DNA of 64,000 nt from Phaffia rhodozyma. Its lineage: Eukaryota > Basidiomycota > Tremellomycetes > Cystofilobasidiales > Mrakiaceae. Below are positions 11,669-23,807 of the stretch, piece by piece (positions within the stretch are counted from its first letter, which is position 1; every line of letters starts with the position of its first letter). Where the stretch lies: NCBI GenBank assembly GCA_014706385.1, contig JACGZH010000008.1, positions 558,001 to 622,000 of the forward strand. Direction: 5' to 3'. The translations under genes and the position numbers were made by a program. Under the pieces are notes generated by a model. It worked only from the letters and a program-made list of their open reading frames with translations, was not told the DNA's origin and searched no databases.

Positions 11669-13571
11669 TCAATTCTGATCCCAGTCGACAATTCTTGAAT
11701 AGAATTCTTTGGCTAGAGCTCGTTGACCATCTATTCCAGCGGGGACACCTCGGATGATTAGATATTTCCTTCCGGTAAGGATTTCGGGGGTGACATCACC
11801 TGAGAGATCGGTAGAGGAACTACCAAAGAGGGCACCGCCTGATTCTTGTGCGATGATGGTTCCGGCGCAGACGTCCTGCGTTCAAAGAGGAAGGGAGGAA
11901 TAGTTAAGTAGAGGCTGATTATAAGAGGAAGAGATAAAGATAAGAAAAAAAAACGAACCCATTCCCAACAGCCGATCTCCCAGTACATGTCCAGCTGTAG
12001 ATGACACATGGAAAAGGCATAATCCAGGTGAATCACAGAGCCACCTACTTTCACATCCAGTGAAGGTGAAATGTGAGGGGAGCACGAACCTGACCAGCAG
12101 CGACAGCGCAAAAGTTCTATATGAAAAATTTGGTTGTTGATGAGATTATGAGTATAAAACCAGGAATAACAGAAGAGAGGAACAAAAAAGAATGGGCCGA
12201 CCAGCGCAGCACTACCCATGCTTCTCATTCCTCGGCACATGCTCTTCCCTTCTCCTTGTCCGGCAAGGTTTCCAAAACTCCTAAGCTTGGCGTCCATCAC
12301 CTCAGGAGACCTGTCTGATCCATCTGTTAAATCGATTCATGGCCGCAAAAGAGATGGAATAAGGAACCAATCTAAGAGCATGCATTCCTCATTCGTCAGA
12401 GACAGATAAAGGATGTGGAAGACGTACATTCGACACCGATGAGGGCCTGCGAGATGGAGGTCAACACCGGAGGAGGCGATACGAGAGGAAGCTTGATAGA
12501 TTCATTGAGGTAGGCTCCGTGACCTTTGGCAGCAGAGTAGAGTTGATCAAGGAAGCTAACATAGACGTAGAAGTCGTTTTAATATTTGCAGATAGTGTGG
12601 AGGATTTGAGAGAAGAAAGACACAAAAGAAACACGGAGACAAACGGGTTGTAAACTACGCCGATGACGGGTTTCCCGAGGTAACTGTTACGGTACACATA
12701 GTGACATCAGGTTAAGATCACGCTCCAGAGGTTCTGAGATACATTGAAGATGAAAACCAACGTGAATCCGATAGAGACGCAGCACATGGGGAATCCTAAA
12801 GTAGGACATAAGAAGAAGATTAGAGGAGGCAGTTCATCGCACGTGTTGTTCCGAAGGAACCATCGACGTAAATACGAACCATGAACGAAGTTGGTAGTCC
12901 CATCAATAGGATCAATCTATGAAGACCCATGATGTATTGTCGAAGAATGAGGCGAGGTTGAGGTTTTTCGTTCAAGACAGATACTTGGATGAATGAGAGC
13001 TGTAGATTAATATTAAATTACGTACGATCCATCTGTGAATTTGGAGCAGATCAAGTTTGTCCTTCTTTTAAGCAACAAGTTACCAATCGACAGCACAAGA
13101 TGTGGGAGACGTACGTTGGTTCGTTTCCTAGCACGACCTTCTTGCCGGCCGCATAGCTTTCCTCGCCGATGAATTTATGTTCTGGGTAGGCCTCTGTAAC
13201 TTTTTCGAGGATGAACTTCTCGACAGCTTGGTCGGTCTCGGTCACAAGCTTTTGTATTTAGTTTGAAGACGATAGTCGGAAGTCGGAAGTCAGTATTGTA
13301 GGGCATTAATTCGCGACACCAAAGTGAACATGTAATCGATGCGTACATCTACAGAGTTCTTCTTCTCATCTACTCCCGTCTGAGCGGCGAATCGATTTTG
13401 AGAACCTGCTTTGATGCGATGTCCGACCTGTCGAAGGGTTAGGTGTATTTACGGAGTGATCAAACGGAAGATTTTGCCATAGTCAGAGCCATCAGTGCTT
13501 ACCTGTCTCGCCAAATCGATGGCGAAAGAGAGAATGGACGGAAGATCTGGTGGGGCAGCGTCTGAGGACAT
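11669..13571 (-). CDS. Inositol monophosphatase family protein
   Basis: A Mg2+-dependent phosphatase that releases free myo-inositol from inositol 1-phosphate. Some fungal members (QutG type) act on related phosphates. The start ATG is at 13569-13571 (MSSDAAPPDLPSIL). Exons carry ETDQAVEKFI, then HKFIGEES with the first metal Glu pair, then IDPIDGTTNFVHG near 12900 (metal-binding and catalytic motif), then CVSIGF. A later splice joins EIGCWEW to DVCAGTIIAQESGG, restoring the WDxCAG motif, with a donor at about 11956 and an acceptor at about 11880. The last exon ends EFYSRIVDWDQN with TGA at 11669-11671. Several short introns interrupt the gene. It diverges from the J-protein gene. Confidence 0.93.
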
Positions 13572-13889
13572 GGTAATGGTGATGGTGATGGTTGCGGGTA
13601 TCGGATGAGATGTGATGGATTCTGGGAACAGGAACACAATCAAAATCAGGAACAGGAACAGGAACAGGAAAGAGGAGGCGTCGCAAGGCCGGCAGTTAGA
13701 GCGTCATTCAGTATCCCAGGCCGACGCCAGGCCGAGATCGGCTACGTCCTGCGCATTTCCGATCTGGACGAGCTTCCTTCTGCTTTTACTCTCCTTTATC
13801 ATCCTCGACAGTAGACCCAATCAAACGTCTATCTCCATCTTCAAATCCTCATCTCCATCTTGCGGCATACGCATACTCATATACAAAGC
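13572..13889. promoter_or_regulatory. Divergent promoter with AGGAAC repeats
   Basis: 318 bp between the inositol monophosphatase and J-protein start codons. Positions 13648-13671 hold about four tandem AGGAAC units, and 13570-13600 a short GGTGAT repeat. I saw no TATA box. Confidence 0.5.
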
Positions 13890-15405
13890 ATGTCTTTACG
13901 CACGGTTCTGTGCTCGTCCCGTTGTCAGACTGTCCCAAGGTTAGGCATCCCATCCAGCATCAGGTCATTTGCCTCACCAATAACGTTCAAGGATGAAGAC
14001 TTCCCGATCGACCCCTCGTCCGCTTGGGAAGTCCTTCATCTGCCAGAAGGAGCATCCTGTCAACAGGTCAAACAGGCATACTATAGACTCGTCAGAGTAC
14101 ATCATCCAGACTGCCAGTCGACGAGTGAGAGACTCAAGAAACATCCGATTCCAGCAAAAGTGAGTGATTTGGGTAGCAGGATGGCATATACCCCTCAAAG
14201 AACTCAGCTACAAAAAGATTTTGATAATTGACTGGTCTGTTTTATGTAATGAAGGAGAGATTCCATTATCTTCAGACAGCATATGAGACACTAGGGAACC
14301 CGACGAGTCGAGAACTCTATCTAAGGTGAGCTGGGTTGTGCCTCGCTTCCTGTGGCCTTGGTCAAGTCGTCCTCAGGCACATGACCGCTGATTGTCATTC
14401 CTGTTGGAGTGTTGTAATACCTGCAGAACTAAAGTGAGTATATCTTCTGCCAAACGTATATCCTTCATCTTCATCACTGATGTTCTCCCTCCTTTCTTCA
14501 AGACCGGTTGGGCCTATTCTCGCGCACCTCGCCTCTCCCCTTCAAATTACTATCCCCGGTCGTCATCCACGCGCCATAACCTTTCACAGACCGCCCAATC
14601 CTATCATCATGCAAATTTTGAACGCTACGCCCACTCCATGTATTTTGATCCAAAGTCTAAGACCCAGCCTCGTGGCAGATGGAACCATAACCCAGCTGCA
14701 GAATGGGAGACAACTCCTGGATTTGGAACCAACACTTCAGGCGTAGCGCCAGACGGAATATTTCAAGGCTGGACAAAGGCTAGAAGCGCAAGGTGGTTGG
14801 TGTTCACGGTTCGTTCTCCGTCTGTCTCTTCTTTCAACTATCTACTCTTCATCTATCTGTCACTAGACCAAGGGTATCGAAACAAAGCGATAAAGGGAAA
14901 GCCAACAAAATGACTCCCCTCTCGTCCTCTCGTTCTTGTAGTCTATTGGACACCTGATCTGTACCCTCACCGCTATCATTCTCTATAACCGGCCTTAACA
15001 CACACACTCTCCTTTCCATTTTTTCCATTTTTTCCTTTCTCCACCGACCACTTTGGTTATTCTCCTCCTTTCCTTTCATCCCTATCTTCCTACCTGCATC
15101 CGTCACAGATCATCCTTTCCATGGTGTACGGCCTCCTTCCTGCTGCCCTTCCCCGGACGGACCTTCGATCAGACTACGTTCACCGGCTGGCCATTCAGTC
15201 TCTCCAACAAGCCAGAGAAGATGCAATGGAGGTGGGAGATTGGAAAGCGCCGATGAAGGAACGGTTATTGAGAATGGAGGAAGAGGAACAAGAACGAAAG
15301 AAGACGGGCAACCAGTCTGATCTGGATTTGAGAGGACCAGCCCCAGTTGCAGAACATCAGGATATTAACGTCCGGCTAGAGACGGAAACAGAGCGTGGTA
15401 TGTGA
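13890..15405 (+). CDS. Membrane-anchored mitochondrial J-domain protein
   Basis: A DnaJ-type Hsp70 co-chaperone, probably in mitochondria. I read exons 13890-14159, 14255-14325, 14427-14433 (a 7-nt microexon), 14503-14808 and 15109-15405, giving 316 residues. The N-terminus (MSLRTVLCSSRCQTV...IRSFASP) is basic and Ser-rich like a mitochondrial presequence. The J domain has AWEVLHLPEGASCQQVKQAYYRLV, then HHPD with the catalytic HPD, then ERFHYLQTAYETLGNPTSR. One transmembrane helix (RWLVFTIILSMVYGLLPAAL) is assembled across the last splice, with a charged tail after it. The class is a type III J-protein. An alternative last splice (GTATGT at 15398 to an acceptor near 15509) would replace the final GM with a short tail. 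Confidence 0.85.
14427..14433 (+). other. 7-nt microexon in the J-protein gene
   Basis: The sequence is ctgcag|AACTAAA|gtgagt. It fills the frame between exon 2 (phase 2, ends ...CTATCTAAG) and exon 4 (ACCGGTTGG), giving ELYLRTKTGWAYSRAP. Skipping it puts exon 4 in another frame. Confidence 0.7.
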
Positions 15406-15806
15406 ATAGCGAGGAGAGCAGAAAAGAAAAGAAAGCTTCTTAGATCGTGTTCCCTCATTGATCGGTCGATCAACCTATATATGTATTCCCTGTCTCTTTC
15501 CCTCCTTAGACTTAAATGCTTGTGAGATTCATGTATGATCCCATCTAGAGAACCTTAGACGTTGTGATATGTCAGACTTAACTTTCACATAGAATCTTGA
15601 GGATGACGAGAATGAGAACGGATAACGAAAGTAACAGAAACGGAAAGGCATTCGAGTAAGTATGGAAGTTAGACAAAAGGAAGCCAAGAGGACATGGATA
15701 TCGAAGGAAGAAGATTTAAAATGTAGCTGACGCATTTCAGCATCTTTAACCAAGAAGAAAGAGGAAGTACCTAGTACGGTTGCTTCTTACAGCTCTCTCA
15801 TCAAAT
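15406..15806. terminator. Convergent 3' region, J-protein / carrier-like gene
   Basis: 401 bp between two facing stop codons. It has no recognisable gene or repeat and presumably contains both 3' UTRs. Confidence 0.45.
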
Positions 15807-16955
15807 TCATTCATCTCCCTTTCCAGCGATCAAATCGGCAAACAACTTCCACAGAACAGAGAATAAAAGTCCCTGCAACCCGTTTGTCAAAATCCTCGTT
15901 CTCAATCCTCGCCCGAACAAGCCTGTAAGACCTTCGGTAGCAACAATAGACTTGGCAGCAGCTATATACCCGATGTCGCCTTCGTGAACCTGTCTGTACG
16001 TTTTCAAAACTCGCAAAGAGTTAGAAGATGTGTCGGAGACTACGGAAGCCGAAAATCCAATTAGAGCTTGTCTCTGTTGTTGAGCAGATAAGAAGAGAAG
16101 GTCTGTTCAGCCAATCTATTTCCGTTCAGAGATGAAGAGATGAGAAAGAGAGGAATAAAAACTGACAGCGAGCTTCGAAATAAGTGAATGACTATGAGGA
16201 ATGACTTCCGACAACCAGTTGTAAGTCGCGAACCAAGGGTAGTGACCTACGAACGTTGCCGCCGCTGTTGCCAGAGCACCCCACCACAGACTGGATACTC
16301 CAAACTCTTTGATCCTCTCTTTCAGCAGCCTCAATCCTGCAACGCCTCCTTGGGTCTGTTGAGTCGTCTTAAGGGCGTCGATAGGAGTCAACGTCATCCT
16401 AAACGTAGCGCTTGCGGCAGAAGCGCCGATCGTCTTGACAAGTACCGGAAGATCAACAGATTCGAGAAGAGCGAGGATGCCGGCGTTTGCGGCTGTATCT
16501 CCGAATCGAGATAATGGTCCTTGGAACAGCGCAGCTGGTAGCCCAGCGTACAACCGAGGGAAACCGCCATCGCCAAAAAGGTTGTTCCACGCCTGTTTGA
16601 TAGACCCTCCGAACCGGTATTGATAGTTCATCACCGTTCGCAAGGGCATAAGCGTCAAGACCTGCACGATCATCGCCGCCGCTCCAGCAATTCCACCTCC
16701 TAGCGCCTTTTTGGAAGTCGATCCCCAATCAACTCTGCTTTCAAAACTGACGCCTCTACCGGATACGGCTACGCTTGCAGCAAGCGCAAATGACGTAATG
16801 AACGGAAGAACAAAGTACGATCGAAGATACGCTTGGGTTTGGTATGATGTGATCGAACGAGATATAGGTAGGAGCGCCGGGGTAAGTGTCGTCAGAGTCA
16901 ACACAACGTACTAAATATAGAGAGAAACGCCGATCGTATCAATAAATGGGTCAGC
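15807..16955 (-). CDS. Mitochondrial-carrier-like membrane protein
   Basis: A divergent mitochondrial-carrier-fold family with broad presence in fungi and algae; its substrate is unknown to me. Visible segments are KKALGGGIAGAAAMIVQVL, LTLMPLRTVMNYQYRFG, a GGFPRLYAGLPAALFQGP loop typical of carrier repeats, FRMTLTPIDALKTTQQTQGG, then after an intron (GTCAGT donor at about 16167) RQALIGFSASVVSD and GLFGRGLRTRILTNGLQG. The stop is TGA at 15807-15809. The 5' end is ambiguous. A separate gene could start at the ATG at 16955 with a 70-nt intron soon after (MLTHLLIRSAFLSIF|TYLRSYFVLPF). Alternatively a 91-nt intron (16911-17001) joins the upstream auxin-efflux-like gene in frame (QDPIL|YVVLTLTTL), making one fused gene. 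Confidence 0.75.
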
Positions 16956-16980
16956 ATAAGAATAGCAGAACTGAGTATAC

Positions 16981-18675
16981 TTAAAAGGAAGAGAGACGAA
17001 CGAGAATAGGGTCTTGAATGGAGACAGCGGTATGATGTTTGAGAAGGTAGGCGAACGTAATCGAGAGTGCAGGAAGAACGGCAAATCGCCAAAACGAGAT
17101 AGACAGCACGGCACCTAGAGGCTTCTCGTCCTTTGTAAGACTAGTCTCCCAGAGAGTCGAGAACAGAGGTTGTAGAGGGTATCAGGAAACACCTTCTTCC
17201 TTTCGGAAAAACGATACAAGTTACATTAGGTAAGAGAACATACGATTCTCCGAATCTTAATCCCCCTCCAGCTCCTAGAAGCTCCAAGACCGCAAACGAT
17301 GATCCCAAAAATCCTAGAGTACTTCCAACCGTCCCTCCGATCAAGCCGCCATCCCCAATCGATCCAAATACCGCGGACTGAACCTTCGGGATGAACGCCA
17401 ACATCAACGCGACAATACCCGATAGAACGAGGGGATTCACCTTGGAATAAATGCCTTCTGGTCTGTTATCGGAAGGAGCAATATTCGGAGTAGCACTATA
17501 ATTTGGAGGAGACTCAAATGAAGCGAGAAGAGGCGTTTGCTCGTTATCGGACACGGGCGCAGTAGGATTACTTGCACTAGGAGTAATAGTGCTGTGCTCA
17601 GAGTTGGGTGTAATGGAAACATCCTCTTCTTCATCTAGAGGGAGCTTAATCGCCGGAATAGACTTAGGCAGAAGGAACCGAACAATAATTGTTCTGTGTT
17701 TCACAAAAAAAATTAAATGCGTCAGTACTTACTGGTGGCCGCATCCTGAGGGATATATGAGGCGTACCTAGCAATTTCGGAGACGAAAGCATTGACAAGG
17801 ATATAGTTCAGTCCCCGGGCAAGCTGACTAACAGATGCGTCTATTCTGTCGACTTCAGGAAGGTTATCATTCTTTATGTGGGCCATCAAACCAGCGCTCA
17901 AAGACATGCCGCTTAGGACTAGCAATGGGAACGCGGTGAGGCTGATAAGAGTTATATGAAAGCATTCATCAGTCAACAAATTTTGAAACGATCCAAACGG
18001 TGATGGGGATTGCATACTTATTGATAGACAAGGCCTCTACAATCCAGCCAGGAAGTCCGAACAGCCAGTAAAATACTACGTAAGCAACCAATAAGGAGGA
18101 TGCATGGGCGAAAAGAGTCCAAGCGATGATCGGCCAATCTGAGAGAACATCGGACGTCGAGTTTGAGAAAGATTAATGACAGGATCGAGATGGTTCACGC
18201 CTCCATCAAGACAAACAAAAGAACTATCACTGACATGATTTGATTGATTGGATCGATGTCGTCGATCCAACGATCGAGATGACCAATGCGGGTAGGAGTA
18301 ACGTGTTTGAAATCCTTCTCAGACCCTGTGTTGTTCATCAAGTACACAGAAAGCCAGAACGAACTCCTGCTTCGTAAGCATGAGAAACATATGCACTTGA
18401 AAGTTGTTCTCTTCGTTCTAGGATAGAAATGTGCTTTTACCAGAGCGGTATCGGGCCCATAAACTCTAGTTCCAGCGATAATATAACCGATCAAGAGAAC
18501 CAAAGTGGTTGCCAAAACAGCCTAAGATCGTGCGGAGTCAAATAATGATGGAGGACATATGGATTAGCTGGATCAGATCTCGATATTGAGAAGCCGCCCT
18601 GATCAACGCAAGAACTATCCTAACCTGTGCTGATGTATACACAACATGTAGGTACGTCTCTGTTTCAAACTCCAT
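16981..18675 (-). CDS. Auxin efflux carrier family (PIN-like) membrane protein
   Basis: A fungal Mem_trans/AEC family transporter, probably in an internal membrane; substrate unknown. The start ATG is at 18673-18675 (MEFETETYLHVVYTSAQ), spliced to AVLATTLVLLIGYIIAG. Then come GLRRISNTLLLPALVISIVG (helix 2), WTLFAHASSLLVAYVVFYW, LTAFPLLVLSGMSLSAG, ARGLNYILVNAFVSEIARY (family hallmark), a long Ser/Pro-rich cytosolic loop, then SKVNPLVLSGIVALML, AVFGSIGDGGLIGGTVGS and KPLGAVLSISFWRFAVLPALS. If the last intron is not used the protein stops at TAA 16981-16983 soon after QDPIL and lacks the usual final helices. If it is used, the frame runs on into the carrier-like domain. The gene has several introns and diverges from condensin. 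Confidence 0.82.
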
Positions 18676-18961
18676 CTTGCTTCGATGAATACGATGGTCA
18701 AAAGAGGAAGAAGAGGAAGAGAGGAGAAAGACTAAGAGGGAAAGATAGAGAAAGCATGGCGAGAGATGATTACGATCGGAGAATCTGAACCAGCTCGGTC
18801 GTGTCCGAACCGGCCAGGTTGACCAATTTGCACAGATTTATAACACGTGATCAACGCGTATGTGCCTAGACGCGTTAGACGCGTAGAGAATTGATTTACT
18901 TCTCTCCGTTGCTTTGTTTGACCCATCACCAGCATACACATTCATCCAATTTGGAGCCACC
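18676..18961. promoter_or_regulatory. Divergent promoter with three MCB boxes and an E-box
   Basis: 286 bp between the AEC-like gene and condensin subunit 3. ACGCGT occurs at 18854-18859, 18870-18875 and 18879-18884, that is 78-108 bp before the condensin ATG. CACGTGAT, the reverse of ATCACGTG, is at 18844-18851. In ascomycete yeasts ACGCGT is the MBF site for G1/S transcription and RTCACGTG is the Cbf1-type bHLH site; the use of these factors here is inferred. Confidence 0.65.
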
Positions 18962-21900
18962 ATGGCACCTTCACTTCTCTCCTCAGAGTCTCTCCCTATA
19001 GTTCTATCATCTCTACCAGAGATTTTTGATGAAACTCAACAATCAACAACAAACCATCGGAAAAACATCGTTCGGCTGATCAAGATACATACTCAAGCGA
19101 CTCAAGTCATTGCACCTTCTCCGAAGAAGAACCGGCCGGATAAACGCGTTGGCGAACAAGCTTTCAATCAGCTCTTTCTTGACTTGCTGGGAAGAGGACT
19201 GGGTGTTAAGAAAGGAGTCGTAGCTGGTGATCGAGTAGGGAAATTTGTAGCTGGATTTGTACATGCGTTAGCCGACAAAGGTTGGTTCTTTTCATAGACA
19301 GATCGAGATAGGATTCAGCCCAACTCATTCAATGATCGTTGTTCTCTTTTTCCTATCTACAGAATCAAACGAAGATGAAGACGAAGACACGGCCTCTTCT
19401 AGATTTTTTACGGAGTTGATTACTATGCTTCTTCAAGGGTTTCCTGCGAAGGATAAGGCTGTTCGGTTTAGATGCACCCAATTGGTTTCTCTTCTTCTCA
19501 AGTCCATGCCAGAGATCGAGTAAGCTCCGGTCTCATGCTTGTTTCATCAAGTTCTGCTCCAACTGACTTTGTGCTGCCTATTTATTGAAAATCTTCAATG
19601 GTTATCAGTGAAGATTTATTTCAGCAGCTTAGAAGGTCTCTGCTCGAAAGGACAAGAGACAAGGAGGCACCTGTTAGAGTTCAAGCGGTATTGGGTCTGA
19701 TGGCATTCAGAGATATCGAACCGGACGAGGACGAGGAGGACGTGATGGAGGTTCTGTTAGACATCCTGACCATGGACCCCTCGTCGTAAGTTGTCTGTTC
19801 CAATCGTTTTCAAGACGTGATAAGCGCTGTGTTAGAAACTTACCGTATCATGCCCTCTACTTTTGTCGTTTGAATTATGATATCCGTCACTGACGATGCT
19901 GCTGTTGTGACTCAAAAAGTGATGTGCGCCAGACTGCGCTCTTCTCCCTCCCGACTACGTCTCAAACTCTCCCATATATTCTCCTTCGTATCAAGGATCT
20001 TGACCCGACACTTCGCCGATCTGTCTATCTCGTCTCACTCTCCCCCGAGAACCTCGGTGATCCACGACGATTGACCATCTCCCAGAGAGAAGCTCTCGTC
20101 CGGACTGGCTTGGGTGATCGAGATCCGAAAGTTCGAAAGGCGGCGGGATATATGATTGGAACTTGGGTCGAGGCGATCAAGACTTCATCTCAGGCCGCGG
20201 TAGGTGACGAGGAGATGAACGGGCTGATCGAATTCTTGAAAAGATTTGATGTTGTCAGCTCGGAGGAAGCAGAAAAAGCTCTTTTGTCGGTTTTTGAAGG
20301 AAACATGGATACATTTCAGAGCTTGGAGTTTACAGGTAAGAGCACACTGTTTGATTACTCCTGCTCCAATCTATGCATATTGTGACTTATCATTCGATCT
20401 CTTGACTCAATCATCCTCTAAATACGTACGCACAGAAAATTATTGGAAAACTTTAACCCCAGAGAAGGCACTTCTAGCCCGAATATTTGTCGATCATTGT
20501 CGAGAAATTTCAGACGAGGCCAGGTTGGAATCAACCTTACCCGTGGTGACTGCCCTGGCGTTTTACCTTCAAGCAGAGTACAATCATCTCCTTCAGTTGT
20601 TCGAGGACGCTGAAGAGCATGCCGGCCAGAACGATGATGGCCATAAGACCGAGGAAAACAGAGATTGGGAACATGAGATCCTGGAAAAAGAGTTTGTCAT
20701 CCGGGAGATGTTAAAATTGGCTGTCGGTCTAGATTATTCTGATGAGATCGGCCGGAGAAAGATGTGGGGGCTAGCTCGTATGTACTGATTTTCCTCGGCT
20801 AGATGTGTAGCTTTGTGATCTTGTGCGCTAACCCATTCGTTGGCGTCTTCTCGCATTGTCTTTCCGTGGTAGGTGAAATGATTTCACAACAGTCTCTTCC
20901 GGCGTCTCTCATCCCTTACAACCTGGATGTCCTTCGTAAACTATCTTCTACTGAGAAGGATCTGATGCGGGTCATTGTTGAAGTCATTCATGAAATTCGA
21001 GATACGGTACTAGATTCGTCTTCTCGAGCCGGGACGCCTGCGCTTGAGAATGATGACGAGGATGAAGATGAGGGCGAAGATGGCGGAGATGGAGGAGCAA
21101 GAAAGGAGAGAGAGCTGAGAGAAAGGCTCAGACGGCTTAGTCTGGGAGGTGGAGACAAGGAGAAAGAGGAGGAGAGGGCCTTGAAGCGGATGTTAGTCGA
21201 TGTGAGGAGCTTGGATATATTGAAGGCTTTGCTAGAGAGAGTCAACGGTGTACGTCTTCTGTCTTTTACGCTCAGACAACTTGATATAGAGGCTAACTCT
21301 CTGAAATCATGTACCGTGAACAAAATCCTGATCTCTCTCTCTCACCCCCTTCTTTTGGTGTTCGGAAACGATAGACACTTCAAGAAAATTCTGTTTTGCA
21401 TGGGCTGATCCCTATGCTTATCACTCCTTCCGTCATCAGCAAGCAGCCCGAGCTTCGAGAGCGGGGTCTGGTTTGCCTCGGTCTAATATGTACCATCGAT
21501 AAGGTTTGTCGTATCATCTCCCTTCTCCGTTATTTTGCTTTTCTCCTAAGCCTAAAATAGCATCTTGCATACTTAACTTCTTTCTTTCCTCGATCTCATG
21601 ATTAAATAGAAATCTGCGCCGCCCTCTTTTAGAGGGCTCTTCCTCTCACAAGCACAATCCGCCCAGGGTCCATTGCTTAATGAGGTCTTACAGATCATAT
21701 TTGATCTTCTCATGCTGTACGACATTAAAACACTCCTTCCCCAGTCTAATAGTGTTAGTATCTTCTCTTCATTATCCTCTTGCAACTTTCATCTATGTTT
21801 TTATTTTCATTTTTAGAGTCTCGTCGCATTCAACATCCCTTGCTTGGATTATTTTTGTTTGTCATTCTCTAGGAGAGTCCGTTGGCAGATCTGGTGCTTT

Positions 21901-23807
21901 ATCATCTTGATCAGTCAGAAGACGCCGCTTTAGCAATTGCTGTGGAAGGAGCTGCCAAGCTCATGCTTGCTGGTTTCCTTACGGATGAATCGGTTCGTAG
22001 TTTGCAATCTCTAACTCTCTTGTTATACTCATATGAATATTACAGACCTGATATCCTCCTCTCTACATGTCTTATTTGTCCAACAGGTCCTTAGTCAACT
22101 GGTTCAGCTCTATGTGTGGCCCGATAATGCGGATAATGCAGCGCTTCGACAATGCTTGAGTTACTTTTTGCCGGTATACTGCTTCTCATCATGTGCAAAT
22201 CAGAGACGCATGCAACGGGTCAGTACTGCCTGTTCCTCCTTTCCTATGCTTTACCTCTTGCTCATCAAGTTCTCTACTCAATTCTTCTAATATATTTTCT
22301 CCTCGTGAATGACTTTCCACTGCGTCATAGATTTTCCTCTCGACCTTGAAGAGTCTGAATGAGGAAGCCGAAGATCTCGATGAAGACAAGGATATGATGT
22401 CTTCTAACCAGGTCGCTTTGTTCTTCCTTGAATGGACGGATCCTCTGAAATCTTTGTCAGTCTCTCTTTCTGATAGTTGATCTGCGCCTGAGTTAGTCTG
22501 ACCGGAGGGTTTTCTCCTGAATAAAAAAACATCGGACTTTAATTAAACAGCCAACAAGATCTGAAGCCAGAAGATCGCGAAATCCAGGTTGATATGTCAA
22601 TCGACCTGCTCAAGGGACTCTTCGTTGCCGATTGGCGTGTGTCTAGCTTTCGTTGTTGTCCTCTTCATTCATTTGTTCTTCTCATATTAACAACGTCTTG
22701 CGTTTATAATGATTCAGTAACGGAACGAAAACACTTCACTCAGATCCTCAATAAGCTTCATTTCCCTGATGAATGCGATCTTCCCAAACTTCGACAAATC
22801 ATTCTCTTGATCAAGACCGTTCAGACTGTTCGTTCTTTCGTACTCTCTTCCTTTCTTTGCAAAAGCGTGCGCTCTCCGAGAAATTAATCTGACTTCGTGC
22901 GTCTCGGACAAAACGTTCAGGGCAACTATTTGAAGGATTCTGTCTCACGGAATGCGCTAGCTCGATTCGAGATGACTCTTGAAAGGCGATTCGGTCTTCA
23001 GTTGGCTGAGCTTAGTAAGGACGAGCCTGAAAAGATGGAGGACGCAAAGAAGAGTGTCAACGAGTTTTTGAGTGAACTGTAAGATCACTTTTTTCTCTTT
23101 CGATATCTCTCGTCCAGTCGGTTTCTTCAGTACTGACGTGATTGACGGGTGATAGCGGGCTCGATGAGGTCGATGAAGATGATACGGGAACACCCATGCC
23201 ATCTAAACCAATTAGTGGTAGACGAAAAGCGCCGTACGTTTCCCTATCTTTGATACTTTCTCTTCTTTGCTTCGCATGTCTTTGATCTCTTTCTATCGTC
23301 GGAGGGAAGAGAAAGGAAAGTTGTGAATGAGTTGATGAGTTGATCGGACTGTGCTTTGTATTCAACAGACTTTCTACTGCGTCCACTCAATCCCGTGCAT
23401 CGACCTCTAGCGTGAAGAAAAGCAATCTTCGACAATCTCCTGCTACAGAAACCGATGAGGAAGCCTCCACGGAAAATGAGCAGAAAGAGGAGGACGGAGG
23501 AGAGGATGAAAGAGATAGGGAATCGACGCCAATACCCTCGGGTAGGTCTAACGGAAAGAGATCCGTGCCCGTAGTAGAAGCCAGTGAAGAGGAAGAGGAG
23601 GAGGAGGAGGAAGAGGAGGAAGCGGTTTCCCCGCCAACTCGCGTGACGGGTTCCCATATTTCCAAACAGCCAATTCATGCCCAGAGTGAGAGCGAGGAAG
23701 ATGAGGATGAGGACGCTGTGGATGATAGCTTGCTCGTGGATGAGGAGGAGGAGGAGGAGGAGGAAGAAGAAGGAGATAGTCTGATGGATGATAGTGAGGA
23801 AGATTGA
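18962..23807 (+). CDS. Condensin complex subunit 3 (HEAT-repeat, CAP-G/Ycg1/Cnd3)
   Basis: The non-SMC HEAT subunit of condensin that binds DNA and the kleisin and compacts mitotic chromosomes. The start ATG at 18962 sits in a good context (gccaccATGg) and gives MAPSLLSSESLPIVLSSLPEIFDETQQS. Many short introns follow. Diagnostic stretches are DKAVRFRCTQLVSLLLKSMPE, RTRDKEAPVRVQAVLGL, DVRQTALFSLPTTSQTLPY and RIKDLDPTLRRSVYLVSL, then GDRDPKVRKAAGYMIGTW, all helical HEAT units typical of CAP-G. An acidic hinge (EDEDEGEDGGDGG) is near 21050. The C-terminus is a long Ser/Glu region with two Glu runs from GAG/GAA codons (23590-23625 and 23740-23775), ending DSEED, with the stop at 23805-23807. Confidence 0.93.
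23590..23780 (+). repeat. Poly-Glu (GAG/GAA) tracts in the condensin tail
   Basis: Two purine-only tracts (about 23590-23625 and 23740-23775) encode Glu runs in the disordered acidic tail. This tail is likely variable between strains. Confidence 0.7.
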
